Source of the DNA: Apoda limacodes
Taxonomy: Eukaryota; Arthropoda; Insecta; Lepidoptera; Limacodidae
Direction of reading: 5' to 3'
Length of the DNA: 64,000 nucleotides
NCBI GenBank assembly: GCA_946406115.1
Contig: OX291544.1
Coordinates: forward strand, 24,259,521 to 24,323,520
The notes beneath the pieces are model-generated. The model was not told the origin of the DNA, ran no database searches, and saw only the letters and a list, made by a program, of their open reading frames with translations. A program made the position numbers and the translations under genes. Each line of letters starts with the position of its first letter. Within the stretch, counting starts at the first letter, position 1. Below are positions 23,365 to 34,104 of the stretch, in pieces.

Positions 23365-24051
23365 TAAATTTCTCACAGACACACACTTCCTTTAAAGAAA
23401 ATAGTAAAATATTCGTAACGAAGCTTTTACTACTTTACAGTCTCTCTGTAAAAACAATATTAATATAATTGATTCCAAGATGTTATACGTGTAATTCCAC
23501 TTATGTCAAGTACTGCTTTAGACATAATCGACGAAGATAATCTTGGAAACAACAAAAATAAAATTATTATTAGTAGGGACTTTTTATTTATTAGTTAAAT
23601 AACGTAGTTTTATAACGTTGTAAAAGAACCCCTCACTTGAGACAAATATAAATAATTAAACGACACAGCTTTTCACTGTCTCCATTTGTCCAAAATAAAA
23701 CAAGAAAAAACGATGTAAACGTTTTTCTCCGAAGTATTTTTTCCTGGTGGACCTATATGAATATTAAACACTATTAATATTAGCAATTCGTTACTAATCT
23801 GACGATTAGTAAATAAATAAGGTTTTCTTACAATACAACCTTTTAACTGTTTAAACAAGAGACGAAAGAAAAAAATAGTTATTAGCCAAACGAGTCCGAA
23901 AATCTCATGTAAAACATGAATGTAACGCAGATAGTTGCATTTTTTTTTTAATTTTGAAAAAAAATTATAAATTATGTCTATTTTTTTTTTTTTTAAAAAA
24001 AAACCTTTTGCGTGAGGTGATCGTATACAGAACTATAAAAAATTGTATTAT
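23365..24051 (-). other. Retrotransposon 5' leader
   Basis: The stretch between primer site and gag is AT-rich, with long A/T homopolymers at 23940-24000. The 61-codon frame at 23673-23858 has no motif. Confidence 0.5.
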
Positions 24052-24057
24052 TTATCC

Positions 24058-24069
24058 CGTTGGGCGCCA
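24058..24069 (-). other. Primer binding site (tRNA-Lys type)
   Basis: Two nucleotides inside the 5' LTR the minus strand reads TGGCGCCCAACG, complementary to the 3' end of lysine tRNAs. Twelve bases match; after that the sequence diverges. Confidence 0.85.
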
Positions 24070-24071
24070 CG

Positions 24072-24882
24072 TGTTAAGACTCAATTCCCCAGGGGAAGTT
24101 AATAAATGAAAAGATAGGTTCGTTAATACAATTTATTTTTAGTTTTATATACAATCACTATTTCACAAATAAACAATTTGAAAGTCTATAATTCCATAAT
24201 AAATTGCACTAAATTCAGTTTCCGAATGTATCTGTTTTGCCGTCTTTTTCCTAGCTAGACGATGGTATCGTAATTTTCCCTTCGGGTCGACTGTATTGTC
24301 GAAAATATCAATTAATCGTAATATGATGTAATATTCACCAATTTTAAGCAATCTATGCCATTACCATTCTTTTCAGATTGAGAAATTAAAATGGCGAAAA
24401 AAGCCAATCCGCAGAATCAATATAGCAATAATCACCTATCCAAATAAATGCACTTAGGTACCTGTTGGGAGGGTTTATGGTAGAACCCACAACCTTGAGA
24501 TATTTTATCGAGAAATTCAAACCTTCTCTTATTAAATCTCGTGCGGTAAGTTCCTCTTGTAATTTACATCTCCTTAGTTCCTGTTTCTCAAAGAACTTGA
24601 TGCACTCCAAAAAGATTAATTCCTATTTATTTTAGGTAAAAAGTGCAAATTTTGTTTTTAACATCTATCTTCGAGAAAATCTCCAAAAGACTGACTTTGA
24701 ATAATTTTCCATCTGTCATCTTTTTAAAAATCAGATTTAAAAGACTGTTGACGTAAATGAGTATGGCATTCCATGCCTGTATGGATATAGAATTTTACAA
24801 TGATTTTGACATAACACGCAAAAGGGTAATTTAAAGCTAATTACACACTACATATACAAAATAAAATACTTCACTCGCTACA
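24072..24882 (-). repeat. 5' LTR (811 bp)
   Basis: Same termini as the 3' LTR. It should contain the promoter for the element's RNA on the minus strand, but I cannot pinpoint a TATA box with confidence. Adjoins the CAAT duplication at 24883-24886. Confidence 0.95.
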
Positions 24883-24886
24883 CAAT

Positions 24887-25071
24887 TTATAAAAAGTTTG
24901 CACGGAACCCTCGGTGCGAGAGTCAACGAGTATTTGTTGTTATAGCGGCAACAAAATACATCATCTGTGAAAATTTCAACTGTCTAACTATCAAGGTTCA
25001 TGGGATATAGCCTGGTGACAGACGGATGGACAGCAAAGTCTTAGTAATAGGGTCCCGTTTTGTACCCTCAA
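24887..25071 (+). repeat. Dispersed repeat, right half
   Basis: It continues the repeat interrupted at 16339, with CACGGAACCCTCGGTGCGAG, TGTTGTTATAGCGGCAACAA and TAATAGGGTCCCGTTTTGTA, typical lepidopteran repeat phrases. Confidence 0.75.
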
Positions 25072-25133
25072 AATGTCTATCAGACACTTCAACGAGTATG
25101 TTGCATTTAATTCAAAAATGTTATATTAAATTT

Positions 25134-25437
25134 GTTAATAAAACTTATTACGTACCTATTTTCTAAATGTTTTGAACTCGATTATAATCGATATCATCCA
25201 AGTAATTATATATAGTTTTATTTCGTAATCAGTAGGTAGGTTTAATAAAACTTATTACTTACGTACCTATTTTCCAAATGTTTTGAATTCGATTATAATC
25301 GATGTCACCAAAGAAATTTGGTTTTATTTTGTAATCAGTAGGTAGGTACAAAGCAATCATGTTTAGTTTTATTTCGTAATCAGTAGATAGGTACAAAGTA
25401 ATCATATTTAGTTTTATTTGGTAAGCAGTAGGTCGGT
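25134..25437. repeat. Nested tandem repeats: two ~107-bp and two 45-bp units
   Basis: Units 25134-25241 and 25242-25347 share AATAAAACTTATTA, TTCGATTATAATCGAT and GTAATCAGTAGGTAGGT. Two further 45-bp units (25348-25392 and 25393-25437) repeat only the last part plus ACAAAGNAATCATNTTTAG. The palindrome ATTATAATCGAT-type block is in both long units. Confidence 0.8.
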
Positions 25438-26246
25438 ACTAAGCATCTTACACTATGATGATAAATATTTTTTTGTCCTAAAATCAGATTTATCTTTATT
25501 AAATTTACCTCACCAAGATCATTTTATTAAAGATAATTATTTCAATCCTTGCGAATGATAAGTGAAGTAATTCTGACAATTCAGAGTTTTGCCAACTCAA
25601 TAATGTTCTCTATTAAATCAACAGGTTTGTAAAAATATATCACTGTCTGAATTAAGCGCTGAGTTTGTAAGATGAACGTAATGGTATTAAGAGAATTATC
25701 TCAGTACGGAAATCCGCCTTGCTGAAATGTAGGTTATCTTTAATTTTAAATTTGGCTAATTCTATTAGCTCTCTTACGAAATAAAAACTTGTTGATTTAC
25801 AAGATTCGATTAAAATTTTCTGATTACTATATGAACAGAGACATATATTACGTTTAAGGACAAGCTGTAAGATAGCAAAGGTATTTATAAATGAGTCATT
25901 ACTATCATATCAGCCGCTAGACGGTTATGGATCCCCAAATTTAATTCATAACAGTTACGGCAGTTAAGGGGACAGATCTGCTGTTTGTAAACAGTTTGAT
26001 AACCAGGATGTTAGATCAAAAAGCCTTGCTAAGGAGTTTCTTGGTTATTTAATCTACCAGCATGCCCAAAGGGTGGTACTTTGGAAGCTGTGGTGAAAGT
26101 TTCCAGGACATTTCTTATTAAAACGATTTGCAGGCTAGGCATATATTTACATATTTGTATAGGTATAAATACTAGACATTATTAAGAAAATAAAAAAGCT
26201 GTTCGAGAATGTTGATCAAAATATTTTTAATTTTAAATTTTTTCTC
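25438..26246. other. Unassigned AT-rich spacer
   Basis: No gene or RNA signal recognised. Confidence 0.4.
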
Positions 26247-26336
26247 AAGTGCATAATACTGGAGTAAAATGCGAAAGACAAATATATCTATAAAAATATA
26301 TTTGTCTTTCACATTTTATCTCACTTATATGCACTT
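26247..26336. repeat. Near-perfect palindrome: 41-bp arms, 8-bp loop
   Basis: Left arm 26247-26287 and right arm 26296-26336 are reverse complements at about 34 of 41 positions, with the differences clustered near positions 10-18 of the arm. Shared ends are AAGTGCATA and GAAAGACAAATATAT. The loop is CTATAAAA. Such a fold could come from a small foldback element or resemble a microRNA precursor. Confidence 0.85.
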
Positions 26337-26784
26337 AAGGCACTATATATATACTTATTTTATACACCCCACCCCTAATCTCAAGTAGCAAATAAAATAT
26401 TATTGGTTGGACTAAAAAACGCTCGTTAAGAAATTAAAGCAAGAAGTATTGAAGATACATGACAAAAATGGCCGCTTTTTCTAGCGAAATAATATCGTTT
26501 AAAAAAATCCATTGCATTAATTGGTTTTTTATACAAACATAAAATAAAAGGTGGATTAATTGAAGCTACGGATTTTACAGGGAAATATTTCTTTTTTTTA
26601 CTTTTTAAAGGAGGAAGAAACACATGGGTCAAAACTAAGGAGGCCTTTTTTTATTTATGCTAATGGTGTTTAATATGTAGCTTCTCTAAAAATTGATTTA
26701 AAATCAACTTTATTTATACCTATAAAGAAATTTATAATAACAAAATGTTAAGATTTACGTATAAATAATAAAAAATAACACACT
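26337..26784. other. Unassigned AT-rich spacer
   Basis: The 68-codon minus frame at 26426-26632 is Lys/Phe-rich and has no motif. Confidence 0.4.
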
Positions 26785-27085
26785 TGCCGAGGTCCAAAAG
26801 TTTTATGAGAGCTGTACTCGACGCAAGCGCCAAAACCTGCGGCACAACATACAGGTGATAGTCGCACAACCTTGGCCCGCCACTACTCTGAGGGTATTCC
26901 AAACACGACTACGTCAGCAAGATTAGAATAGCTCTTGAGCAACTCAAGAACAAGAAACTGCCAGATGAAGACGGTATTACAGCGGATCTTCTAAGAGCCG
27001 GAATTGCGGAAGCTTTTTAATACCGTTCTGTTCACCTATGCCTGCATAGTGGAATAGAAGTGTCGTGGTTCTACCGGAATTGACC
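26785..27085 (+). pseudogene. RTE-type LINE fragment (RT N-terminal region)
   Basis: Scattered frames read ARHYSEGIPNT and LLSNSRTRN-type sequence at the position of the QLKNNKAPGEDGI region of RTE reverse transcriptase. Frameshifts occur every few dozen bases. It is an old, short fragment. Confidence 0.55.
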
Positions 27086-27442
27086 CGCTGCACAGATAAT
27101 TAAGAAATTTTGGAACCAAGTGTTTCATTCATTCCGTTACAGCTAAATCTTCTTTGTTTTCAATCAATTCCATGGAAAATAAGAAATTGGGCCGGTTTTT
27201 AACATTACATATGAAAAAAGTCCAACTTCCTATATTTTCTTTTACTAGAAATACTCTGAAACCTTTTTTAACGATATTTTATAAACGAATATAGTATTTT
27301 CAGTGACCTAGTGCTCGCTAAATATCAAAGGTAGATATTTTACTGAACTCAAATGTCGACTTTACTTTGACGGGTTGTCTCAGTACTCCGCCGGGAATTA
27401 GTCCCTATATCTTAGGTAGTCATGTCCATTTTGCTAAAATAT
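27086..27442. other. Unassigned spacer
   Basis: Nothing recognised. Confidence 0.4.
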
Positions 27443-27702
27443 TGAAAAAGCCCACAATTTGAAGTTAATCGTGACAAAGGCCATAGTTTGAAATAAATAG
27501 TGAAAAAGCCCAAACTTTGAATTAAATCTTGACAAATGCCATAGTTTAAATTCAGTGATGAAAAAGCCTACAGTTTGAATTTAATAGTGATAAAGGCCAT
27601 TGTTTGCATTTAATAGTGAAAAAGCTCGCAGTTTGAATTAAATAGTGACAAAGGTCAAAGTTTGAATTAAATACTGACAAACCCCAATGAAATAGTAACA
27701 TT
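27443..27702. repeat. 29-bp minisatellite with alternating A/B monomers
   Basis: Nine monomers start at 27443 and every 29 bp after (27472, 27501, 27530, 27559, 27588, 27617, 27646, 27675; the last partial). Odd copies begin TGAAAAAGCCCAC or similar, even copies TGACAAAGGCCAT or similar. All continue with AGTTTGAATTAAATAG-like sequence. The alternation gives a 58-bp dimer. The frame at 27552-27779 (minus) is only a read-through of the array. Confidence 0.9.
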
Positions 27703-28489
27703 TTAGTATTGTCACCCAATATAAAACCATCTATACGAGTACATATAAAATGCTTCGTCCTGAATGACTTACGGATCAACGCACAGCCTGAACCGCTAAT
27801 CGTAGAGACCTGAAACTTGGAGGGTGGGTTCTTTGTATGACGTAGGCATCCGATAAGAAAAGATTTTCTGAAATTCTACCCCTAAGGGAGTGAAGAAGGG
27901 GGACAAAGTTTTTATGGAACATCGTTATTCCTTGGTCCAATCTACTTTAAATTTTGCATAAACCTTTTTTAACAGAATTGATAGAAGACGTGTTTCGTAT
28001 TTTATTGAAATTCTAACGAGTTTAAAAAGGGCTAGAAAGTTATATATAAAATAGTTAATAATTGGAACATTTCCACATAGTATCAAAAAGGCAGTAAATG
28101 TCACAATTTCAATTATTAGGTAGTTCTCACAGCAAATGTAATATTTTCTCCGAGAATTTTTTTCATGATGTACTGATATTTGTAACTCCTACGGAAAATG
28201 ACGACCTCCTATTTATACTTTAATAAAATTCTTTGCAAAGTATTGAATTTTTGACATGCTTTATTACAGCGCTCTACTGTTGGATATAGGACGCCACGCA
28301 AGAAGCGCCACCACAACCTGACATTCCCATTTCTCATCCACCTACTTTTTGATATCCTTTTTAGGTCATATTTCACCAATCTGGGAGACGACAAGCCCTG
28401 AGTTTAACTATGCGTAACTTCCACTCTTCAATTTTTATTTGTTTATTTATGTACTCATTATTGCAGAATAAAAACTAGTAAGTACCTAT
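27703..28489. other. Unassigned spacer
   Basis: It includes a region of moderate complexity (28209-28394 minus, 61 codons, WRFLRGVLYPTVERCNK) that may be an old repeat. No assignment possible. Confidence 0.35.
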
Positions 28490-31400
28490 GACTGATTTTC
28501 CAGTTTACGAAGAAAACATGAGCCTGAGCCAGATCTCTTAAAGCGACACGGGTACGCCCCCATTTGATTGTTACCGGTAACTCATTCCATAGCCTTCTAG
28601 CCATTAGTAACTGCAAAAGGGTTAGAGACGAAACCAGAACGGTGTGAAGGTGTACTAAGTTGTAAGTTGTGTGACGATCTCAGTTGACGAGTATGCGTGT
28701 TCGAGATAAAACTAAGCTGATCTTTAAGATAGGGAGGGGTTTTATTCTTATTTATTAAAGAGTATACTACGTATATAATTCTCACATATCTGCGCTCGCG
28801 GATGGGAAGCCATTTAAGTTAATACCAGTAATGTGAAATGTGGTCAAATTTCCGAAGGCAGAAAATATATCTGATACAAGTGTTAAGAAGACTGTCTAGC
28901 TTATTCAAAAGTACTTTAGTAAGATCGAGATAACACACGTCTGCATAGTCAAGGATGGAAAGAAGAATTGAATGCACTAGAGATAGTTTTGGTAGAAATT
29001 GGCAGAAATCTATTAAACTGCTGAATCGGATGTAAAAAGGCATAAAATTTGCGACTAATCTCCTTAACTTGCACAGACCAGTTTAGTTTTTCATCCATAA
29101 ACAAGCCGAGATTTCTGACTTCGATTTAGAAAAGTATAATACAGTCATTGTATCGAAGAGATGGTGTATTGCAAGTGTTAAAGTGACAAATCTGTTATTT
29201 TCTTCCAACAATAAAAGCTTAGCATTTGTTAGGATTCACTTTAATTCCAAATCGATACGACCAAGAATAAATGCTAGCTAAATCTGAGTTTAGACTGTCT
29301 TTTACAGAGTTTTGATTATTATCAGTTCTATTTCATTTATACAGTAGCAAGTCTGCGTACAAATGGTAATAATTTTAAAAGTTATTAGTAATATGATTGA
29401 CAAAAACAGAAAATAACAAAGGAGATATAATTCCGCCTTGAGGAACGCCAGCATTCACCAAGCTCCAGTCAGAAGATTTATGACCAATGCGTACCGTCTG
29501 CCGGCAACCCTAAAGTAAAAAAGAGAGCCATTCGATAGCAGATGCTGAGATCGCAGACTTTTTCATGACCGCTAGGAGCTTTTTCAGAACGACGGCATTG
29601 AACGCATGACTAAAACCAACAAGGATAAGGACAGTGACCTTTGTATTTTCCAACCTAGACCTGATGTCTTCTGAGACTTCTTAAAGTGCTGTGCTTGTCA
29701 GCACGAAATCAAGATTGGAAGGGATGGGATGGACATTAGTTGTCGATGTATTACCGATTCCAGGTTCTCGAAAGGAAAGGCAAAAGGTTTATAGGACGGT
29801 AATGATTAAGTAATATAGGATTAGGAACTTTAGAAAGGGGAATAACAAATGACCTACGCCAGGATTCAGAAAATTGACCAGAAAATAGTGAAAAAATTGT
29901 AATATGTATTATAAAGGGTAAGATAATATCCAGTATAAGTAATAACATGTTGCGTCCATTATCATCACAGCGCATCACCTTAGGCTTGTTTGATAAAAAT
30001 TTCTTTTTGACTTCAGCTTCACTAACAGGCGAAAAGTTAAAATTTGAACGTTGGGAGTAGGCATGTTATCCATACTCGTATATTGGATAGTTTCATATTT
30101 AGTGTAAATGTCAAGATCCGCAGAAAACGAAAAGTGGTAATTGAGATTGAGAGTATCGATATCAACTGCTAATTCAGTATTTTGATAGTTAGGACGGGCG
30201 CAGGAGTATTCTCCCATGACTTGAAACTCAACATATCAACGAGCTTAGGTGTACCATCTTTCAGGCAGAAGTCTAGAGACATAAGTGATGCATCAATACG
30301 CATCATTTCTGACAGTGCTGCTGTGTTACAAGCTCTCAATAACAACTGCAATAACAGTAGGCTAATCCTGTCACTGTGAACGCCAAAAATTTGCATTGAA
30401 GAATCGGGAACGGTTCAATGGCCGAAGATCGGGCACTAAAATAATGGGACCCAAACCAATAGTACCGACACCATTCGCCTAACTCAAAACAGGGTTACGA
30501 GACAGCACCTTACGACTACACAACAAACAGTGGACAGAACGAACGATTGCAGACAAACCAAGAATTTTCTCACATCCTTGGACTCCAAGAATGCAGGGAC
30601 TGCATAGAAGCCGAGGAGACGCCTTCTCACGTGGTCTTACTCTGCAAAAGCGTTAGCGACCAACGGACAAAGCTCCTTAGGAATCGACAAACTATGAGAG
30701 AGGCGCTGAATTGGGATGGTATGAGTAACCGATGACACGAATCGGTTTCCTACGTACAATGACCCTATCGTGAGGCTAAGTGCGGAAAACATAAGTTCAA
30801 CTAACTAACTAACAGAATTTGATCCTGAAATTTGCCAACACCAACTGATTGCAGAAATTTCCAGAGTCCTATCGGAGAAAAGTTTTTAATTTGATTAATT
30901 AAGTAGCGGCGTTTAGCATTCCTCCACATTTAGTTGCTTTGATTTCTTGCAATTTTATAATTGTTCCCGCTATCCAGAGATCTCTGGCGTTTGCACTTTC
31001 GAAACATATGATTTCGTTTTGCCGTAGCTTTCTGAATAATATCTGTTAACCATGGAGTTGGAGAATGTTTTATTTTGTCTGGTCGCATTGGAGCATGGTA
31101 ATTTAAAAGCTTAATTATTTCTTTGTCAAAAAATTTGACTTTATCATCTACAGTAGCAATTTTTCCTAGTTTGAACCAATCAATAGACTAAGCATCATTT
31201 GTTAGCTGATCTAAATTAATAGCCGCAAGATTTCGTTGCAGAAATACCTTAATTATTATAGAATTAATTTTTTATGTGTTTTAATTTTTATACAAGCAAA
31301 AATTAGATCATGTAAGGAAAACCTGGAGCAGAATGTTGACCGTATGATTCGAATAGGTACTTTTTGGATGTGATAAAAAGGTCTAGTAGAGAGTTAGACG

Positions 31401-31500
31401 CGTGTGAATGATGAGTAGGCCATAGTGGTAAAATAAATTTGAACTATTGCAACAGTCAACGGCTCTGCGACACGCCCATTGCCGCTACAGCTTGCTTGTT
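28490..31500 (-). pseudogene. Degraded Jockey-type LINE, long relic
   Basis: On the minus strand the order is: endonuclease end (near 31400-31230), linker, RT start with SWRRSFVIPLSKV and LNHYRPINLLPFLSR (29900-29760), GVPQGGIISPLLFSVF (about 29455-29400), and the catalytic box region reading YHLYADLLLY (about 29368-29340), where the second Asp is lost. The C-terminal HSILLSILDYADVCYLDL is at 28975-28900. It is heavily frameshifted and interrupted by another LINE fragment at 30187-30817. It is related to the relic at 10000-10895. Confidence 0.8.
30187..30817 (+). pseudogene. 5'-truncated LINE with RNase H, nested insertion
   Basis: The open frame at 30182-30379 encodes an RNase H-like segment (GAGVFSHDLKLNI, RIISDSAAVLQAL). 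A second frame, 30547-30735, has the cysteine/histidine tail CRDCIEAEETPSHVVLLC. It ends in an AACTAACTAACTAAC tail. TTTGAT occurs at both ends (30181-30186 and 30818-30823), compatible with target duplication. RNase H plus the Cys/His tail point to the R1/I-type LINEs. It is on + inside a minus-strand Jockey-type relic. Confidence 0.8.
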
Positions 31501-31584
31501 CTATGGGCTAAGTTGATGACTTAAGTTTTTCTTCTACATAAGTATCTTTAAACGTATTGATTAGGCCAAGTGTCGGTAACTATA

Positions 31585-31680
31585 TTCCCGCATCATAGAT
31601 CATGACAGGCAAGGTGCATTGATTGGTAAAGACCTAAGACAAATTTGCAAATGCTGCCCAGTCTTACAAAATTCTTTTCT
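31585..31680 (-). pseudogene. Short RTE-type LINE scrap
   Basis: The phrase CATGACAGGCAAGGTGCATTGATTGG parallels the RTE relic near 62985-63015 (GTCATGACTGGTAGGACGCA), which encodes the RT C-terminal region. Only about 100 bp is preserved. Confidence 0.4.
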
Positions 31681-32355
31681 CTGTTTGATGTATTTAAATA
31701 GCATAACTTTTTTTGAGCAAGCATAAGAGTTTATCGTTATAATACAAAATAATACTCCTATTTCATAAAACAATATAGTATTAATTTTTCAAAGTGCTTC
31801 ACCACAACCAACTAAGTCAGCTACTTAATAATGCAACTAAGGTTTGCTGAACTTTCCAAGTTCAACAGTAACTTTGGCCTAGCTCCATCGACTTTGGTTG
31901 AGCTATAAATTATTAAAGAAGCGAAAAGCGAAATGTAATGCAAAGACATTTTGTAGCATGTTCAAATATTCTGATCGATTACTTAACTCTTGTTTGACTT
32001 TTATTATTATAAAAATATTAGAGAACCAATTTTAATAAATACTTTGTCAAAAAATACGTTCTTAACATGAATATATATATACATAAATACAATCATTCTA
32101 TTTTCTTTTTGTTCTAACGTGTCCTTTTTATTAAAAACTGATATTGTTGTTAATTTTGAAACATTCAATTAGACCAGATTAGGGGCAGAACAGCACAGTT
32201 TAAGTGTCGCAAACAAAATCCGGGTACCTTTTATTTTGTTAAAGAGATCTCATAAAAAAACAAAAAAATCTCAGCATGTTAGTATTAGAGGCGGCACAAG
32301 GCAATGCGATTTAACTAAGAATAAGAATGACCTAGCGTTCGACAAGTTACAAAAA
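31681..32355. other. Unassigned AT-rich spacer
   Basis: Nothing recognised. Confidence 0.4.
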
Positions 32356-32425
32356 GAAAAACGGCCGCGCACCGAGCGTTCCGTACCTACCATCATATTC
32401 GTAATTTACAAACACAAACAAAAGC
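32356..32425 (+). repeat. Dispersed repeat fragment (GCGCACCGAG...GTTCCGTACC)
   Basis: GGCCGCGCACCGAGCGTTCC and ACCTACCATCATATT match the start of the full copy at 33571. The frame at 32236-32505 is repeat-derived. Confidence 0.6.
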
Positions 32426-33005
32426 AAAAAGTGTGCAGCTTATCAGTCACCCAAACAATTATTGACCAAAATAAATTTGTTACTGTTTCGGTTGATAATA
32501 GCTAGATGGTGCTAAAACGATGATTTAAGATGGTTTATGGCTCGGGCCTGTTATAATATCGTTAAAGTTTGTGCAAACAAAATAATAAAAAGTAGACAAA
32601 ATAAATTCTATATATTTGTGATTGTATAGTCATCCATACTTTTAAGATGAAGGTCTCGCAGGTCATTGCCATTCCTATTCTTGAATTAAGGATGGCTTTG
32701 TTGTAAATGACGTCTTAATAAAAAATAAAATAATTCTTATTCCGGTCAACTCTTAATATGATGGTTGAGGAGGTTTATCCAAACATGACACTGATACTCA
32801 TATGAGCTGACTCTCATAACTGTTGCTTTCTCGAGGTCCTCAGTAGGTTGTCAGTCCACCGTTCGGTGTTCGTCTCACATTGCGTTTTCCAGACAGCAGT
32901 ATTCACTTTTCGAAACTTTCTTCCCCATCATTTAACGTTTACTTGTGGCCTGCCCCATTTGTCTTAGTCAAAAAATAGAATAACATAAATCGAGGTAGGT
33001 AGAAG
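32426..33005. other. Unassigned spacer
   Basis: Nothing recognised. Confidence 0.4.
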
Positions 33006-33180
33006 TCAGACTACTACCGCTATGTCGGTGTTGGCCCAAGGGTTTCAATTTCACCCTGTGTCCTGATTGTTGAAGTATCAGACCTGGCGTATTCCAATGA
33101 CTCTTTTTCTCAATTACTCAAGTACACTGATAATCAAAACACTATCTTTCGGTGAAGGCAAACATCGTAAGGAAACCTAT
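33006..33180 (+). repeat. SINE-like dispersed repeat, copy 1
   Basis: It contains GTTGGCCCAAGGGTTTCAAT, AATTACTCAAGTACACTGAT and GTGAAGGCAAACATCGTAAG, phrases of a common lepidopteran interspersed repeat. A diverged copy is at 55495-55625. No internal Pol III boxes are convincing here. Confidence 0.5.
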
Positions 33181-33570
33181 GTGACGTACAGACCCGTGAC
33201 GTATGTCATAAAAAAAGATATTTGGGATAATACACTATCCACAGTTCACCGCTCGGCAACTTTACTGACCTAGGTCTAGCTGATGTCACTTTTCTGCCCT
33301 TTTATTTCGATGTGTACCGAATGAAAGTTTAGACTTTAATCTGTCAAACACATTTTAATATGTTCAAATGAACCGAGTTTAGATGCTAGCGCGAGTTTTA
33401 ATAAGCAACTCCGCGGTCACTGACGTCATCGCGGGAGGTGAAAGAAGGGTCAATATATATTTTAATCATATATTTTGCCGTGAAATGGATTTTTACTAAG
33501 ATATTACTATAATTATCTTAACTTTTTTAATTTTTGACATTATACATTTTTATAATACAATTAGGATAGA
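33181..33570. other. Unassigned spacer
   Basis: Nothing recognised. Confidence 0.4.
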
Positions 33571-34030
33571 AAACCGGCCAAGTGCGAGTTGGACTCGCGC
33601 ACCGAGGGTTCCGCACCTACCACGATTTATTTAATCTACAAACACAAAAATAAATATTTTTATATTAGAGGTAATTGAATGAAAGGTAAATTGCGGTTTA
33701 CGATTTATGACGTATTAAAAAATAACTACTTACTTCTCGTTCAAACGAATTTTCGGTGGAAGTCTGCATTGGTAGATGTTACCGGGGGGGACGAAGACGA
33801 CGACGACACATTTTACAAAAAAATTTGAGTTTCAGAAACCACAAAAATTTATTGCTTTTTTTCTATTCTTGTGTGAAAATCTTAATGCGATTCACAGAAT
33901 ACATCTACTTAACAATTTTCAACAGTATAGTTCTTATAGTTTCGGAAAAAATTGGCTGTGACATGTGACAGACAGACATGACGAATCTATAAGGGTTCCG
34001 TTTTTTGCCATTTGGCTACGGAACCCTAAA
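33571..34030 (+). mobile_element. Complete-looking dispersed repeat (ACCGGCCAAGTGCGAGT ... GGCTACGGAACCCTAAA)
   Basis: This copy runs from AAACCGGCCAAGTGCGAG, through GCGCACCGAGGGTTCCG, to ACGAATCTATAAGGGTTCCG and TTTGGCTACGGAACCCTAAA. GGGTTCCG near the start and CGGAACCC at the end are inverted. It serves as reference for the fragments at 11276, 12296, 15969, 32356, 56732 and 61638. Frames at 33756-33968 are not genes. It is non-autonomous; class undecided. Confidence 0.75.
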
Positions 34031-34087
34031 TAGGGTGGCTTTTTATACGAATATAATTAAAGAAGCTCCTTGACTCAGAGATATTAT

Positions 34088-34104
34088 GTGTGTGTGTGTG
34101 TGTG
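34088..34104. repeat. (TG)8 microsatellite
   Basis: Simple dinucleotide run, seen directly. Confidence 0.95.

Larger units (their letters stand above)
16344..24882 (-). mobile_element. Ty3/Gypsy-type LTR retrotransposon, structurally complete but coding-defective
   Basis: The element is 8539 bp between LTR outer ends and is flanked by the 4-bp duplication CAAT (16340-16343 and 24883-24886). On the minus strand the order is 5' LTR, tRNA primer site, long leader, gag with zinc knuckle, protease, reverse transcriptase, RNase H, integrase, ~1.4 kb 3' non-coding region, polypurine tract, 3' LTR. The RT-RNase H-integrase order is that of Ty3/Gypsy, not Copia. No env-like frame is present. Gag-protease and RT-RNase H share a frame but are separated by two stops. 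Frameshifts separate RNase H from integrase, split the integrase C-terminus and break the gag N-terminus. The two LTRs differ at roughly eight positions plus two indels by eye, so insertion was recent relative to the LINE relics. Confidence 0.95.

Noticed and set aside
24163..24610. Open frames of 62 and 74 codons in the LTR (also at 16432-16886)
   Set aside because: Present in both LTRs, with no motif; they reflect LTR sequence, not genes.
27443..27702. CRISPR-like array
   Set aside because: Contiguous 29-bp monomers with no spacers, in a eukaryotic genome: a minisatellite.
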